Positions 1 to 12,600 of a DNA stretch of 64,000 nt are shown piece by piece (position 1 is the first letter of the stretch; the number at the start of each line of letters is the position of its first letter). The translations under genes were made by a program, and so were the position numbers. Under the pieces are notes generated by a model. That model was not told the origin of the DNA. It searched no databases and saw nothing but the letters and a program-made list of their open reading frames with translations. Source of the stretch: Sipunculus nudus (taxonomy: Eukaryota > Annelida > Sipuncula > Golfingiida > Sipunculidae); contig CM049309.1 of assembly GCA_026874595.1 (NCBI GenBank), positions 72,276,926-72,340,925 of the forward strand, in the 5' to 3' direction.

Positions 1-555
1 ACCGTGCCGAATGCAGCAAATTATCATGTCTTTCATGTATCTGTAATAAGTTTTAACACAGCATAATAATATGATGAATAATAAGTATCAGGATGATCAG
101 GAATTAAAAACACTATGTCCAGTGCCTACACTGCAGCAAGTGAGAGAGTGTGTTGAATGGATGGGCTGGTGAAGCTGGATGCTAGGGGCCACTATTTGTT
201 TGCGCTGCAGTTTTCCAAGTAGGCAGCCTTCACACATGAGGGTATCAGTATTAGCAATATCCTGTATTGTCAGTGCAGTGTTTGACATAGTTGTTTAAGG
301 TTGCTGACCATGCAGTGACTGCTACAAGATCCAGCCCACTTACACTTTCCCACGGATTCGATCCTGAGAGCTGTGTTTGCATGAATACAGTACAAAAACT
401 TATCACTGTAAATTATTTTCTTGATCTGCATATTCCATTCCTATATATTCATTCACATGAACCTGAATGCTTTCCATTGGATGAGGACTGACTGTACTGA
501 GTGACATTTAGTTTACATTTATGATGACCTTGTCAATTTTATAATGTTTTCACAG
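1..555 (+). other. Rab27 intron, 3' part (non-coding)
   Basis: This stretch precedes the first Rab27 exon in the window and ends in the acceptor TTTTCACAG at 547-555. I see no coding exon, RNA gene or clear repeat in it. The exon(s) for roughly the first 51 residues of Rab27 (P-loop, switch I) must lie to the left of the window. Confidence 0.6.
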
Positions 556-641
556 GTCCACCGAGCACCATCAAGTGACGGTAACGTTGGAAGGAGTCAT
601 AGAATACACCTACAACTGTGGGACACAGCTGGCCAAGAAAG
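556..641 (+). CDS. Rab27: Rab27 exon: Rab27-specific loop and switch II
   Basis: The exon is 86 nt long: 28 codons plus two bases of a split Arg codon. The acceptor is TTTTCACAG and the donor is AG|GTAGTC. It encodes [20 protein letters not shown] followed by LWDTAGQER. The 20-residue part matches the loop that Rab27 has and most other Rabs lack. DTAGQ is the G3 motif with the catalytic Gln. In human RAB27A this corresponds to about residues 52-80. Confidence 0.95.
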
Positions 642-3600
642 GTAGTCAACTTTATATACATTAACTCTCAGGTGTTCTGGTGTAGGCCTTCCACCTCCGG
701 TGAAAGTAGATCCACCTCCGCACACTTGAATCCAAAGACATGACTTTCTGATATTGCCTGTTGCTGCCTGTTTAAGCAGTCAATTACATTAGTAATAAGA
801 GTAGCAGATACTTGAGTGACAGGACCTGTTTACTTTAAATATTTTATTACTTATAAGTGTAAATGATTTAAATTCATTGTGTTGAAATTTACATGGGCAT
901 AATTTCGAGAATGTGACAGAACATTGGAAAAATTGAAATATGTGTACACAAAAGGGCAGTTTTATAGAAAACCTACATACATAAAACCAAAACGAGCAAA
1001 ATTTTATGAAAACTAAAGACTTTCTGACTATAATATGATGAAATTCGTGAATTTGCAGTTGCCATGACTACTGGAAAAAATAAAGTACTTTTTTCATTTA
1101 ATAATAACTACTGTCTTTCACCTATTTATAAGGGTGAATCTTTTTTCAAGCACTTTCTTAAATAATTATAAAAAGCCAACTAAATGTGAACATCAAATTT
1201 TCTGTATAAAAACTTGTGGTTTCTGAACTGTCTAACTGGGTTGTAATATGATTTTTGAACCTGGTACAGTTTAATTAAAACATTAAATGTTCTATTGCCA
1301 TTTCATCCTCTCAGGAGATCAGAAGAACAAATAAATGTCATTTTAAAATCAGTATATAGAGTCCTGGAAACATGCCACTGTTGACATTTAGGACCATTTC
1401 ACTCTGCTGAAGGGAAATTACTTAAAAACATGCTGAAACTAAAAATTTGATTATGAGAGAAATTTTAATATATTTAGTCTGTGAGGGTTTTCTTTGCTAG
1501 AGACAGACATTGATGGAGATTTTGCCGTCTTTTAAGAAAAAGGATTCTTTAAAATACAAGAGAAATATCCCTCAAGTATCATATACATGAATGTCATTTT
1601 TGTAATTTTGCTGAGGAGATTAACCGTAGGACTGTCACTTTGGGAAATATAATATGTTGATGGCTCGAAATACTGGTGCTAATGATGGAAATTGTAGTAA
1701 CTTTTAATTTGTTTATACAACCTGAATGTCATGCTTACAGATTTAAATAACAAAAATGACTTTACAGTTTATGTAGAAAACTTAAATAATTTGTCCTTCA
1801 CATTATAATAAACCATGATAGTCAACAAAAAACAGTTTTATCGGATGTAAAATTAAATGGTTCACTCAATGGTGGTGGTTTCAGTATATATAATTTTTAA
1901 AGCACTTGGTTGATTTACTGACAAGTAATCTTTTAAAATAAATATATAAGAAAACTTATTGTTATCCCTTTGTCGGATGGACTATAATTTTGTATTATAG
2001 TTCATATTAATTTTCCATTTTTCTGATACATCAACTAGAAAACTCCCCAAGCAGCAGTATTAGTTCTGTCTCTACCAAAGTCAACGAAGGCAAATATCTA
2101 AAAAAGTGGCCATCTTGGTCTCATGTTATATCCTATCTGTCTGCATGGACTAATTAAAGCTAACAATTGGAGTTGGTCACACATTTTCTTTTATAGACAT
2201 TTTTTTTAACTGCCTCAATCCTTGATGCTAGCTTAACTAAGTATATGTACATCTGCAGAATTTCATTCCAATTTCAGACTGTGATGGTGGTTGGGTTCAT
2301 CACACATGCCAATTGCACTTTTCTTCCAGAACAAAGATTTTTGTTTGCACTTCGGAACTAATAACCTGAAAAACCATTCACAACTCTTTTAAGTCTTGGA
2401 GTTAAGAATTGGTAAAACACTGTTAGGCTCCAGAAATTAATTGTTAAAATCAGAAGAGATAGTTATCAGGAGAAAATATACTAAAAAATTGCTGTTTGGC
2501 CAAAAAATAAAAAGGTATGGTTCTCAGGCACTTTTTTTTAGAAATCAGTGCGGGTGGTAGTTTATTTTTGACCTTCTTTTGTATGTTTCAATAAAAATGT
2601 CATATGATCAAGGAAAAGCATGAAAATAACAGTTTTTTTAGCTTGGCTGACTATAAGTCATCTGAGCTATAGTCGTGGTCCATTGTCCGTCGTCCGTCCG
2701 TCTGTCCGTCCGTCCGTCCGTCCGTCCGTCCGTAGATGTGGCACGTTTTGAAACCGTAAGAACTAGGAATCCAAAATTCAGCATAATGTTAGATGTCCCC
2801 AAGATCTCCTACCAAGCCGAAAACTGGGTCTTTGCGACTTCGTTCCTTTGAGAAATTAAGGAAAAACCTCAATTTTTTATTAAAATCCTATTTTCACACT
2901 TCAGGACTGCCTCATATCAAAACCACTCATCTGTTTTTCCTCATATTTACCATAAATATTCCTCTATATAGTTCCTATGTACATGCCAGAAATTAAGTCT
3001 GTAAAGTATAAATTCTTTAAGTTGTGGGCCCAAACATATTGGACTTTGTAAAAAATCAGGAAAAATAATAACTCACTTAACATGAAAAATTTTGAAACTA
3101 GAGTCTATTTTTTCAAGTATATAACTATGTTTAATTAAGATTCAATTGTTTACCCAAAATTAGATCTGAATTTTGTAAATTTTTTAAGTTATTAGCATAA
3201 AAAAAAAATCAGTACCTTAAATTTAGCCCAACTTTGACCATGGCACGTTTTTTTCCTGTAAGCACCATTGATTTAATTTTCACAGTATGTAAACATAAAT
3301 ATTTAGTTTGTCTAAATCTGAAATTTGGAAATAAAAGCTTGAAAATTAAGCTAGTTATTGATTTTTTTTCTGTAGTCACTTGCTTTGATTACAGATGCAG
3401 GGTCCCACTCCAGGTCACTGGAAGTCAGCTATGCCAGGGTTTCTGATTTGTTACAGTCACTGGGGGAGATCCCCTGCTGTGACAGGTGTACAGTTATTCT
3501 GATATCACCACCCCAATCCCCCCCCCCCCCCCCCCCCCCCGCAAACCCAACCCACCAAGTGTTATGCAGTAATTGTTATTGTTTTCACTGTATCTCCTTA

Positions 3601-6600
3601 ATTGTAATGCTGTTTCCACTCCGATATGCAAAAACTTTCCTTGAAAAAATAATTCAAGGTGTAATCCAGTAGATGCAATGTTGTGTAATGTAGCATTTTT
3701 AAAGAAATCAATTTTCTTTTAAATGATTTTAACAAATATAAAGGAACCCATCAGTATGCTTAAATTATTATAAAATATGAAGCACATTATGGATAAATAA
3801 AGACACAATTAAAAATTGTGAAATCTAAATAAAGTATTATTTTTAGATATTTAATGTTTTGCAGATTTAAAAGATATATTTTTGTGGTAAAAAATAAATA
3901 AACATTTGTATGCATGATGTGGTGTTATCTGACAAGATTGAGATTTATGATGATGCAATTGAGAATTATGAATTAACTTTTATATTCAGATAAATATGTT
4001 AAATTGGAAATGTATAGAAATATAAACTTAAATTAGAAAATAATTGATGTGATAAAAAAATCAGGATTTAATACAAACATTTCTTCATTATTTTCCTGCC
4101 TCAGCAGAATTTGAGATCAGGCTTAATTTGTTTGCCCTGTTTTATGTTGTTAATTAGCTATATTTCAACTGTATACATTTCATAAATAAAATACATATAT
4201 ATTCAATAATATATATTATACAAAAAAATAGATTCAATTGAACAAATGTGTAAACTACTGAAATGTCAACAGTTAATCGAAAAACCAACTAATGATCATG
4301 GTAATAGTACAGATCATTTGTTCACAAACTGCTCACATGTGTGCTTTAGTTTCAACATTAGGAAACACATGGTCAGGTCACAAAATATTTTTTGCAACAA
4401 TTTCTTGCTCATCAATACAAACCAATCATATAAACCAACCATGGCCTTTATTACCTCTTCCTCTTACACTTTATCTCCATTAGATATTATTTTAGATTTT
4501 CACCTTCAAGGTTAACGGCAGCTGAGCACAGTGACCCATAGGTCCCTTGTTCTGCTAAGCAGGTGAAAACACTGCATAACAAAGGAAATCTTATCACAAT
4601 TGTATTCTTTTATCTTCTTGTAGGATGAAAACCAAAATAAAAATGTTTGATGCGGAGGGTTAAAGTTGATGCTGGCGTGCCTGAGAACTATTTCTTCTAT
4701 TTTTTTGGCCTTGCAGCTCTTTTGTTTTCTTGAACTGACTCTTTTATATCCATACAAGATTATTATTATACTTTTTTCCATTTCTTGAGGGGTGTTTTTG
4801 GGCATATATACAACATGTACACACATGCTGAGGGACACCTGGGTTTTACACATGCAGTTACATAAACCATATGAGTGAAAAGCTCACATAAATCATTCAG
4901 GCTTCACGCAGTGCTATTTCACCCAAGGATGCTCTATTTTAACTGTCCATCATATCAATCACTTTGAGGTTGCCGGAATGTCACACCAGTAAGTAATTAC
5001 ATGAGGGCTAATAGCCTTCTGATACCCAACAGAGAATGGATCATCTCCTTGCTTGACATGCGCCAGGGCCAACCAGGAAATCATTCTCGTGCTGCATGGG
5101 CACAGTCACGTTCAGCTTCTGCAGGGGTCCATCTGAACATCATACACTGTTTTTCAGGTGGAATAGATTTTCACAGAATCTGTGCTCTAAGTCCCACTGG
5201 TAAATTTCACTGTTTATGACCCTCCATCATAATCAGTAATTTTGACCTGGAAGCAATATTAATTAAGTTTCCATATATTTTTATTCACTGCTTGCCAAAG
5301 GTCTTTAACATGTAATCTCTCAGTCTAATTATCCTAATGAATAACTATGATTTAATTAACATTGTCACATCTGCTTGTTAATGAAAATATGTCAATTAAG
5401 TTCCCATGCAGGGGCTGCGATGTGTGACAAATTGGGTAGAGTACTGCTTTACAAATGAAACTAAAGATACAATGTTTTGAAAACAGGCACAAACAGTGAT
5501 GAGGAAGATACATAAAAGGTAAACATTTTTACAGAATATCAGAAAGATTGCCGATTGAACTTCTAATGCTTAAATAACTCCCTGACTCCTGAGTGATTCC
5601 CAAGTTTGTCCAAATAAAATGTGAAATATAGATATTCAGACTCTTTTTCAAACCAGATTAGATTTAAGTTTTTCTTTGCAGTGTTGCACAGCACCATGCA
5701 GAGCGGTGTTTGGTGTGGACACCCCAGTGTATTTGCATGTACTCAACATTTTCTGCAGCGTGACGCAGTGCAGTGCAGCATTTGATGTGAACAGGCCTTA
5801 ATTCTGATGAATCCTCTCATTGTTCCCTGTTGCACCATATATAGCTTAATGGGGGTCTGAAAGCATAGCTGCCAGATCCTGGGTAACAGGAAGATGATGC
5901 ACATCAGTTCATTAGTTTTTGTATAATCCCACAGCAGACATGGGAACTAACTTAACCTCCTCGGTTGAAGTAACAAAACAAAATCAGAATGTTATCTTTT
6001 TAGGTATCACTATCAATTGTGTCTGCCTGATATACTGAAAAGTTTGTTTGAGATAGAATTTACTGCAAAAGTGACAATTGACGTTTTAAGGTATATTGTA
6101 TCCCCATTGACTATGACCCATGAAAAGAAGGACAGATTGGTTAGTGACTAGTGATACACTTGTGACCTGGGTACTCTAAAGGTCATATATATTTCTCCTG
6201 ACCCAAGGGGATGACCTAGCCTTGGCAACCATTCAGCCTCCAGTATAAGAGAGTGCTACAGATGTCACATTTATTCGTTCTAAATGTCTTAAGTTTGGAA
6301 AAAAAAGAATGACCCAAGACCTCAGAGGAATTCTGACTATTCTTTTGTTTTCAAGACTCTGGTAACAAAACAAACAGCTTCCTTCTTGTCCCCAGCAGAT
6401 TACATGATATCACCAAGACAACCAGTTCTGTAGACAATGGGAGTACAACGGGTCAATGGTATAAACACACCAGGAACCTGTACATCTTGTAAACGGTGAT
6501 TCCTTCATTTTCCAGATGAGTTGGTCTATTTTGAATGCCATTACATCAGCACTGATGGTAAATGAACCCTGCTCTCAATGGAGATCCATCCATTTATCTT

Positions 6601-9600
6601 TCTTCTTCAAGACCTGTTGGTTCTCGTAAATGCCTTGATGTTTGGAACGTTTCTTTGAGATTTCTCAAGGTTGTGGTGACATTTATTGCTCTTTAATGCT
6701 GGAAATAGAAAAAGGGAACACAAAAGGGACAGGATGTGTTGCCCAGTGATTAAGGTGTTGAACAAGTAAGAACCCAAGTGTCTCAAAGATATAAAAGAAA
6801 ACATTGAAATCACAACGGATTCTCAGAGACAGGTAACGTCTTCATGATTATTCTAAGCTCCATCCATATTGGGACACCTGGAAGCCAGAAGGCTTAAGAG
6901 TAAGAGCATATCATTCTTATTACAAGTTTTCTTTCATCCTTATTTAATGAACATTGCCAGCAGTAAGTTTTGGATCTATCCTTTAAAAAAATGATAAAAA
7001 CTTGTTTATTTTCTTTTTCTGATTTCTCAAGGTTATGATGACATTTATGGCTATTTAATGCTAGTGATAAAAAAGTTGAGGCTAACACAGTGACAGAAAG
7101 TGTTGCCGAATGATTAAGGTGTTGAATAACATAGCTGCAGGTCCCCAGTTAGAACCCTGCAAGTGCCTCAAAGATATGAAAAAACATTGTAATCACAACA
7201 GATTCTCAGAGACGGGTAATGTCTTCATGATTATTCTAAGCTCCATCCATATTGGGACACCTGAAATCCTGACGGCTTAAGAGTAAGAGCATTTCATTCT
7301 TATTACAAGATTTCTTTCATCCTTATTCAATAAACATTGCCAGCAGTATGTTTTGGATCTTACCTTAAAAAAATGTAGAAAAAAAACCCTTGATTTTATG
7401 AGACCAGCCAAGATATTCTGCAATAACATTTTTCTTTTACAATTCAGGTAAAAGACATATTGTGTCTTCAGCATAGTTGAACCGTGAAATAAAAGGCAAA
7501 TTGGGAAGTTACTGCAGATATACATGAGGCCTGGGTCCTCTGAAGGTCATAAATAGTTCTCATGACCTGGGAGGGTAACGTAGACTTGACAACCATTCGG
7601 CCTCCAGAATAAGTGAGTGCTACAGATGTCACATTTATTCTGTCTAAATGTCTTGGGTTTAAAAAAAAGAATGATCCAAGACCTCAGAAGAATTCTGACT
7701 ATTCTTTTGTTTTCAAGACTCCTGTAACAAAACAAACAGCTTCCTTCTTGTCCCCCGCAGATTACATGAGATTACATTACATATCACCGAGACAACCAAT
7801 TCTGTAGACAAAAGGAGCACAATGGGTCAATGGTATAAACACACCAGGAACCTGTACATCTTGGAAACGGTGATTCCTTCATTTTCCAGATGAGTTGGTC
7901 TATTTTGAATGCCATTACATCACTGCTGATGGTAAACAAAACCTGCTGTCAATGGAGATCCATCCATTTATCTTTCTCCTTGGTTCTGATAAATGCCTAG
8001 ATGTTTGGAACATTTCTTTGAGATTTCTCAAGGTTTTGGTGACATTTATGGTTCTTTAATGCTGGTGGCAGAATGAGTGTAGAATTATAGCCAAGTGTCA
8101 GTGAAACTATACGGACTGCCAAATTGCTGATGCAGTGCTGTGGGCAGTTTCAGCTGCAATACTGAATAGGTATTGTGCAGAAAATTCCCGATGTTCTACC
8201 CAGGTCATCAGTTGAGCCTCAGGGCTCTGCTGTTAGAATGCCACTCGTTACAGATCAGCAGCCCAAAGCTTCAGTAAGTAAAAAGAGAACAATGAGGCCT
8301 GATCCAATCTGTTCATGTTGGCTGTTAAAAAATGTTTTGGATGTGCTGCAGTTTTCTGCGCTGTGAGTGCTTTAGTTATAATCCTTCCTGCAGAGTTATG
8401 AAAAAGGACCATACTCCTGCAGAGGATGATGTCATGTTACATGAATCAACGTCAGGTTGCCAACGCTGCTCATAATGTGTACAAAACATTAAGCTGTAGG
8501 ATAGGCAATTACCGATCTCTTCATTTACTCCACAGAGGAAATGTGAAAATAATCCACAGGAGACAGCAATTGAATTCAAAACAAATAAGAGATTACTGGT
8601 AGTGACAGGCAAGAGAGCTTAAGTGCTTGAAAATAAAACCCATGGTTTGGCATCACATTTATCTGTGCTTTTAACATAAAAGCCAGATCAATTATCTCTT
8701 GTGCTTAGTGTTTCTATCGCAACCACAGATTATTACATAAAGTATCTTTTTAATAATTATTAAAATTCCTTTGTTATAGCTAGGTATGGACTTTAACCGT
8801 TTCATATGTTGCCATATGGGTGGAAAAAATAGCATTTCTATTTTTAACTACATATTTCAATCTCAGATGATAGAGGATCAGTGAATATTTTAGAAAATGA
8901 ATATGTCAAGGGTTAGTGGTGACACTGACAGTTAATCAGTTACATTGGTGTTTGGTCATTTACTTACATAACTGATTAAATTGTTTGCATGTTAGTTATT
9001 TATCACAAACAATTATGTATGCACATGCAGAGACTGCAAAAGGGGCCTTCTACAAACTAATGACTTTCAGCTTCTGCACATATACAACCAACCACTTTAG
9101 GTCACATGATTTTCCCTTCATAATAATGAAGTAGCACTGTGTTTGCAGGAAACAGCATTTTTTTTTTTTCAATAAAACAAAGTAAGTCGATGTAAGTCAA
9201 ATATGCCTGATACATCACGCAAAATGAGATCAGTGTTCCCATATATATATATAGAATTATGATGGCATCCATATAGTTATTCATATCTTGAGGACAGTAA
9301 GTTGATAGACATCTATAAATGGTGGAAGGCAGGTTTCCATGTCTCAGTGCTTAACTTGCTTGAATACTGAAAGAGATAGAATTCGGATATATCCCTAGGA
9401 GATTTCACTAGTGCCCATGAAGTAAATGTTGAATATATATATAGAATATGTCTGACTCCTTGGCTTAGGATTTCCTTACTGTAAGGTATTTAGGGATAAC
9501 ACTTGAAACGATCCATTCACGTTCCATGATTCATGTGAATGATCAATGGTTCATGCTTGTATGTAGAGGGACTGTTTATACAAAGTACCATATTGGTCCA

Positions 9601-12600
9601 GCAGATGTCAGCACACAGGGCTTCCTTGCAGGGAGACAGATGTACAAACAGTCAAGTAAAGAACTTGCACCCACTTTTTTATCCAATTCTCTGCCAAAAG
9701 TATAACAGCCCTATATTTCCTGAAGTCCCACCACTACATTGTCATATCTATGAAATATATAACAGTCAGTTACTTTCCAGATAACTTGTACACAGGCCAA
9801 CCAGTTAGTAGCTACAGGGAGAAACAGAAATGTATAATAATATCACAGGTCTGTCTTACGTTACTGACAGAAGTGACTGGAGTAGCACTCCGTATATTAT
9901 AGTGTGCACATCTCCACCAAGGCATAATATTCCTAACTCTATCAACAGTCCCTTTATTAGGATCAGCACAAAAATTGTTAATTGTCTCCCTGGGCATCCA
10001 AGACTATCCAGTTGTTTCTTCTTATTATAAATGGTAGCCCTGTTATTGTAAAAAAAGTGTATAAAATACAAGGAGAAATTTTTGTTATCTGTTAATTCCC
10101 CACATTTGGTGATTGATTTTCAATTGAATATTAATATTGTGTGACAAGAGAATTTGTTAAATTTTCTAAATGACCAGATCAATTTTCCTGATGCATGTAA
10201 AATTTAGCAACCCTAGGTATGTGTTTTAACTGTGTAGAGTGTACCTCAAAATGCCCTGACAGACCCGCAATGTCACTTTTCCCGTGAATGATAATAAAAT
10301 TCTGTGGTTTTTACCTTTTTTATTTTATAGATTCATATGTCAGGGCCATGGATATATAGTGTTGCTTGACATGTCTGTTGACCTTATGCAAACATAATAA
10401 ATAAATCATGCCAGCCCAGAAAATAAACATGTTATATGTCATTCATATGTCAGTATATTGTGTTTTACATATGGTACAGTAACAATTCATCTGGAATGTG
10501 CTGACCTAAGGAGTTTTAGAAAAATATCTTTCCAATCATACCCAATTTTAAGGTAATTCATTTGTTTCCATGGTAATGAGAATGATTGCAGAGCATCATG
10601 TTTCAGTTAAGGTAAATTAATTTGTTGCCTGGGGATTTCAGTCTCATTCACTATTTCCTAGGGGTGGAGCAGAATAGGTTAACTGAACAAGCAGACATGC
10701 CATGAATTTAATCAGAGACCTGATCTTACAGTGTCTCCCAGTGTTCAAGATTATTATTGGTAACCTGAACCTTGGCAAAAGAATTTTCAGAAAGAAATCT
10801 ATTGTTGCTGTAAAGCACAGGCCTTCAGAAAGTTAATCAGCTGAAATTTGACACTTAAAAAACAGTATGGATGGCTTAAATAACTGTTCTACATGTTCCA
10901 AATCCCCTGTCCCCTATATTTTAGTGTTATTTCTTCAAACTTAGTTCATTAGCTAATACAGTACAGTTGCTAATACAGGAGGTAATGTGGTGATTTATGA
11001 TGATTTAAGTAAGTATAAAATAGATGTATTTACTTTGCAATGTTGGGGATATCTAGTCATGTGTAGAAAGAGATCTTAAAGAAACAGTGGCATTTCTAGC
11101 CTAGTTTTTAGCTCAGCTGACTGTAAGTCAACTGAGGTATAGGAATGGCGCTTTGTCTGTCGTCTGTCCGGCCGTCCGTTAGCAGGGCACAAATCATGAC
11201 TGCTGCACCTAGAAACTTCTAAGTGAACATCCAGGGAGATCAATAAAAAATCTCCTTGGATCCTGATATTAGGTCACTGCCCGCTATATCCTCCAAGCTA
11301 TGGGGCTTGAAAGTATCCCCCAGAATAATCAAAAATATAATACAAAACCTCCAATATCTTGATGATTAATGCATGGATTGTCATGAATCTTGCCTTGAAT
11401 ATTGACCATGACTAGTTTTGTCAGTTCCCGAAAAGTGGTGGCATCACCTGTATTTTTGTTATTTTAACTAATATTTTAAATTTTTTTTTACTATAAAATG
11501 ACAACAATCATGTCTGTTTCTCAGCTGTAATTACATCTAGTGTCCCAAAACCTGGTGTGTTTATTGATCACAAGTGGATGCCATATAGTTATCACCCTGT
11601 CTGTCTGTCTGTTTGTCTGTCTGTGTGTCCATCCATCCATCCATCCATCCATCCACCCATCCACACACATTTGTTTCCAGATGATAACTCCTGGTTGTAT
11701 TGACACATGGATTTCAAACTTGATTTACATATGGCCCACAAATAAAGCAAGAACCTATATGATTTTGGGGTCATGAGGTCAAAGGTCAAGGTCTCAGGAC
11801 TCACTTTTTTAAAAAGATTATGGCTGCATTTTAAGCCAAGCTTTCCATCCCAAACTTTCCATTTTGCACATTTAGCTGACTTACCAGTATGGGGTGAACT
11901 TAAATAAATTTGGGGTCACATGGTCAAAGTTCAAGGTCACAGGGGCCATCTGTTCACAAATTAGTTTACAGATGATAACTCCAGTTTAGATTGACATATT
12001 GGTTTCAAACTTAACTTATATATGACTCACCACTAAAGTAAGAATTGTGTCGATTTTGTGGTCATGAGGTCAAAGGTCAAGGTCACAGTACCCACTCATT
12101 TAGAAAGATTGTGGATGCATTTTTAGCCAAACTTTTCATCTCAATCCTTCCATCATCAACATGTGGTGCACCTGCCAATAGGGGAAGTTTCCTTTTGATT
12201 TTGGGGTCATAAGGTGTAAGGTTAAGGTCACAGGGCCCATCCATTCACAAATTAGTTTATGGATGAAAACACCAGTTTGGGTAGACAGGTTGGCTTCAAA
12301 CTGATCACAGGATCAGTATTTTGGAAAACCTCATAAACATATATCCTTATAGACAAATGCAGCTGAGCGTTGAGACCCATGGGTCCCTAGTTGATATATG
12401 GTGTTACGATAGACCCCATTGCAAAATAATGTCAAATTCCTCATGATTTATAGGAAAACATGAAAAATGGCTCTCTTGAGACACACACTTGAGACATCAT
12501 CCCTGGCTCTTCAAGACCAAAAATGGCTACAGAGGAGTTCAGTGACTATGATTTTAAAGCCACCACCATAATTTATAACATAATTTTTACATATATGCAA

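Larger units (their letters stand above)
2641..4551 (+). mobile_element. Helentron/HINE-like element, degenerate (possible full extent)
   Basis: The 5' part reads GCTTGGCTGACTATAAGTCA, like the start of the element at 11107, and is followed by a (TCCG)n array. A matching 3' end lies at 4519-4551: CAGCTGAGC, then the hairpin GACC-CATA-GGTC, then CCTTGTT. The left inverted repeat has two mismatches to the right one. The interior (a 23-C run, no clear tandem core) may hold later insertions, so joining the two ends into one element is inference. Confidence 0.45.

Noticed and set aside
7088-7170. Possible functional tRNA
   Set aside because: No acceptor stem pairing and degenerate A and B boxes; kept only as a low-confidence SINE-like segment.
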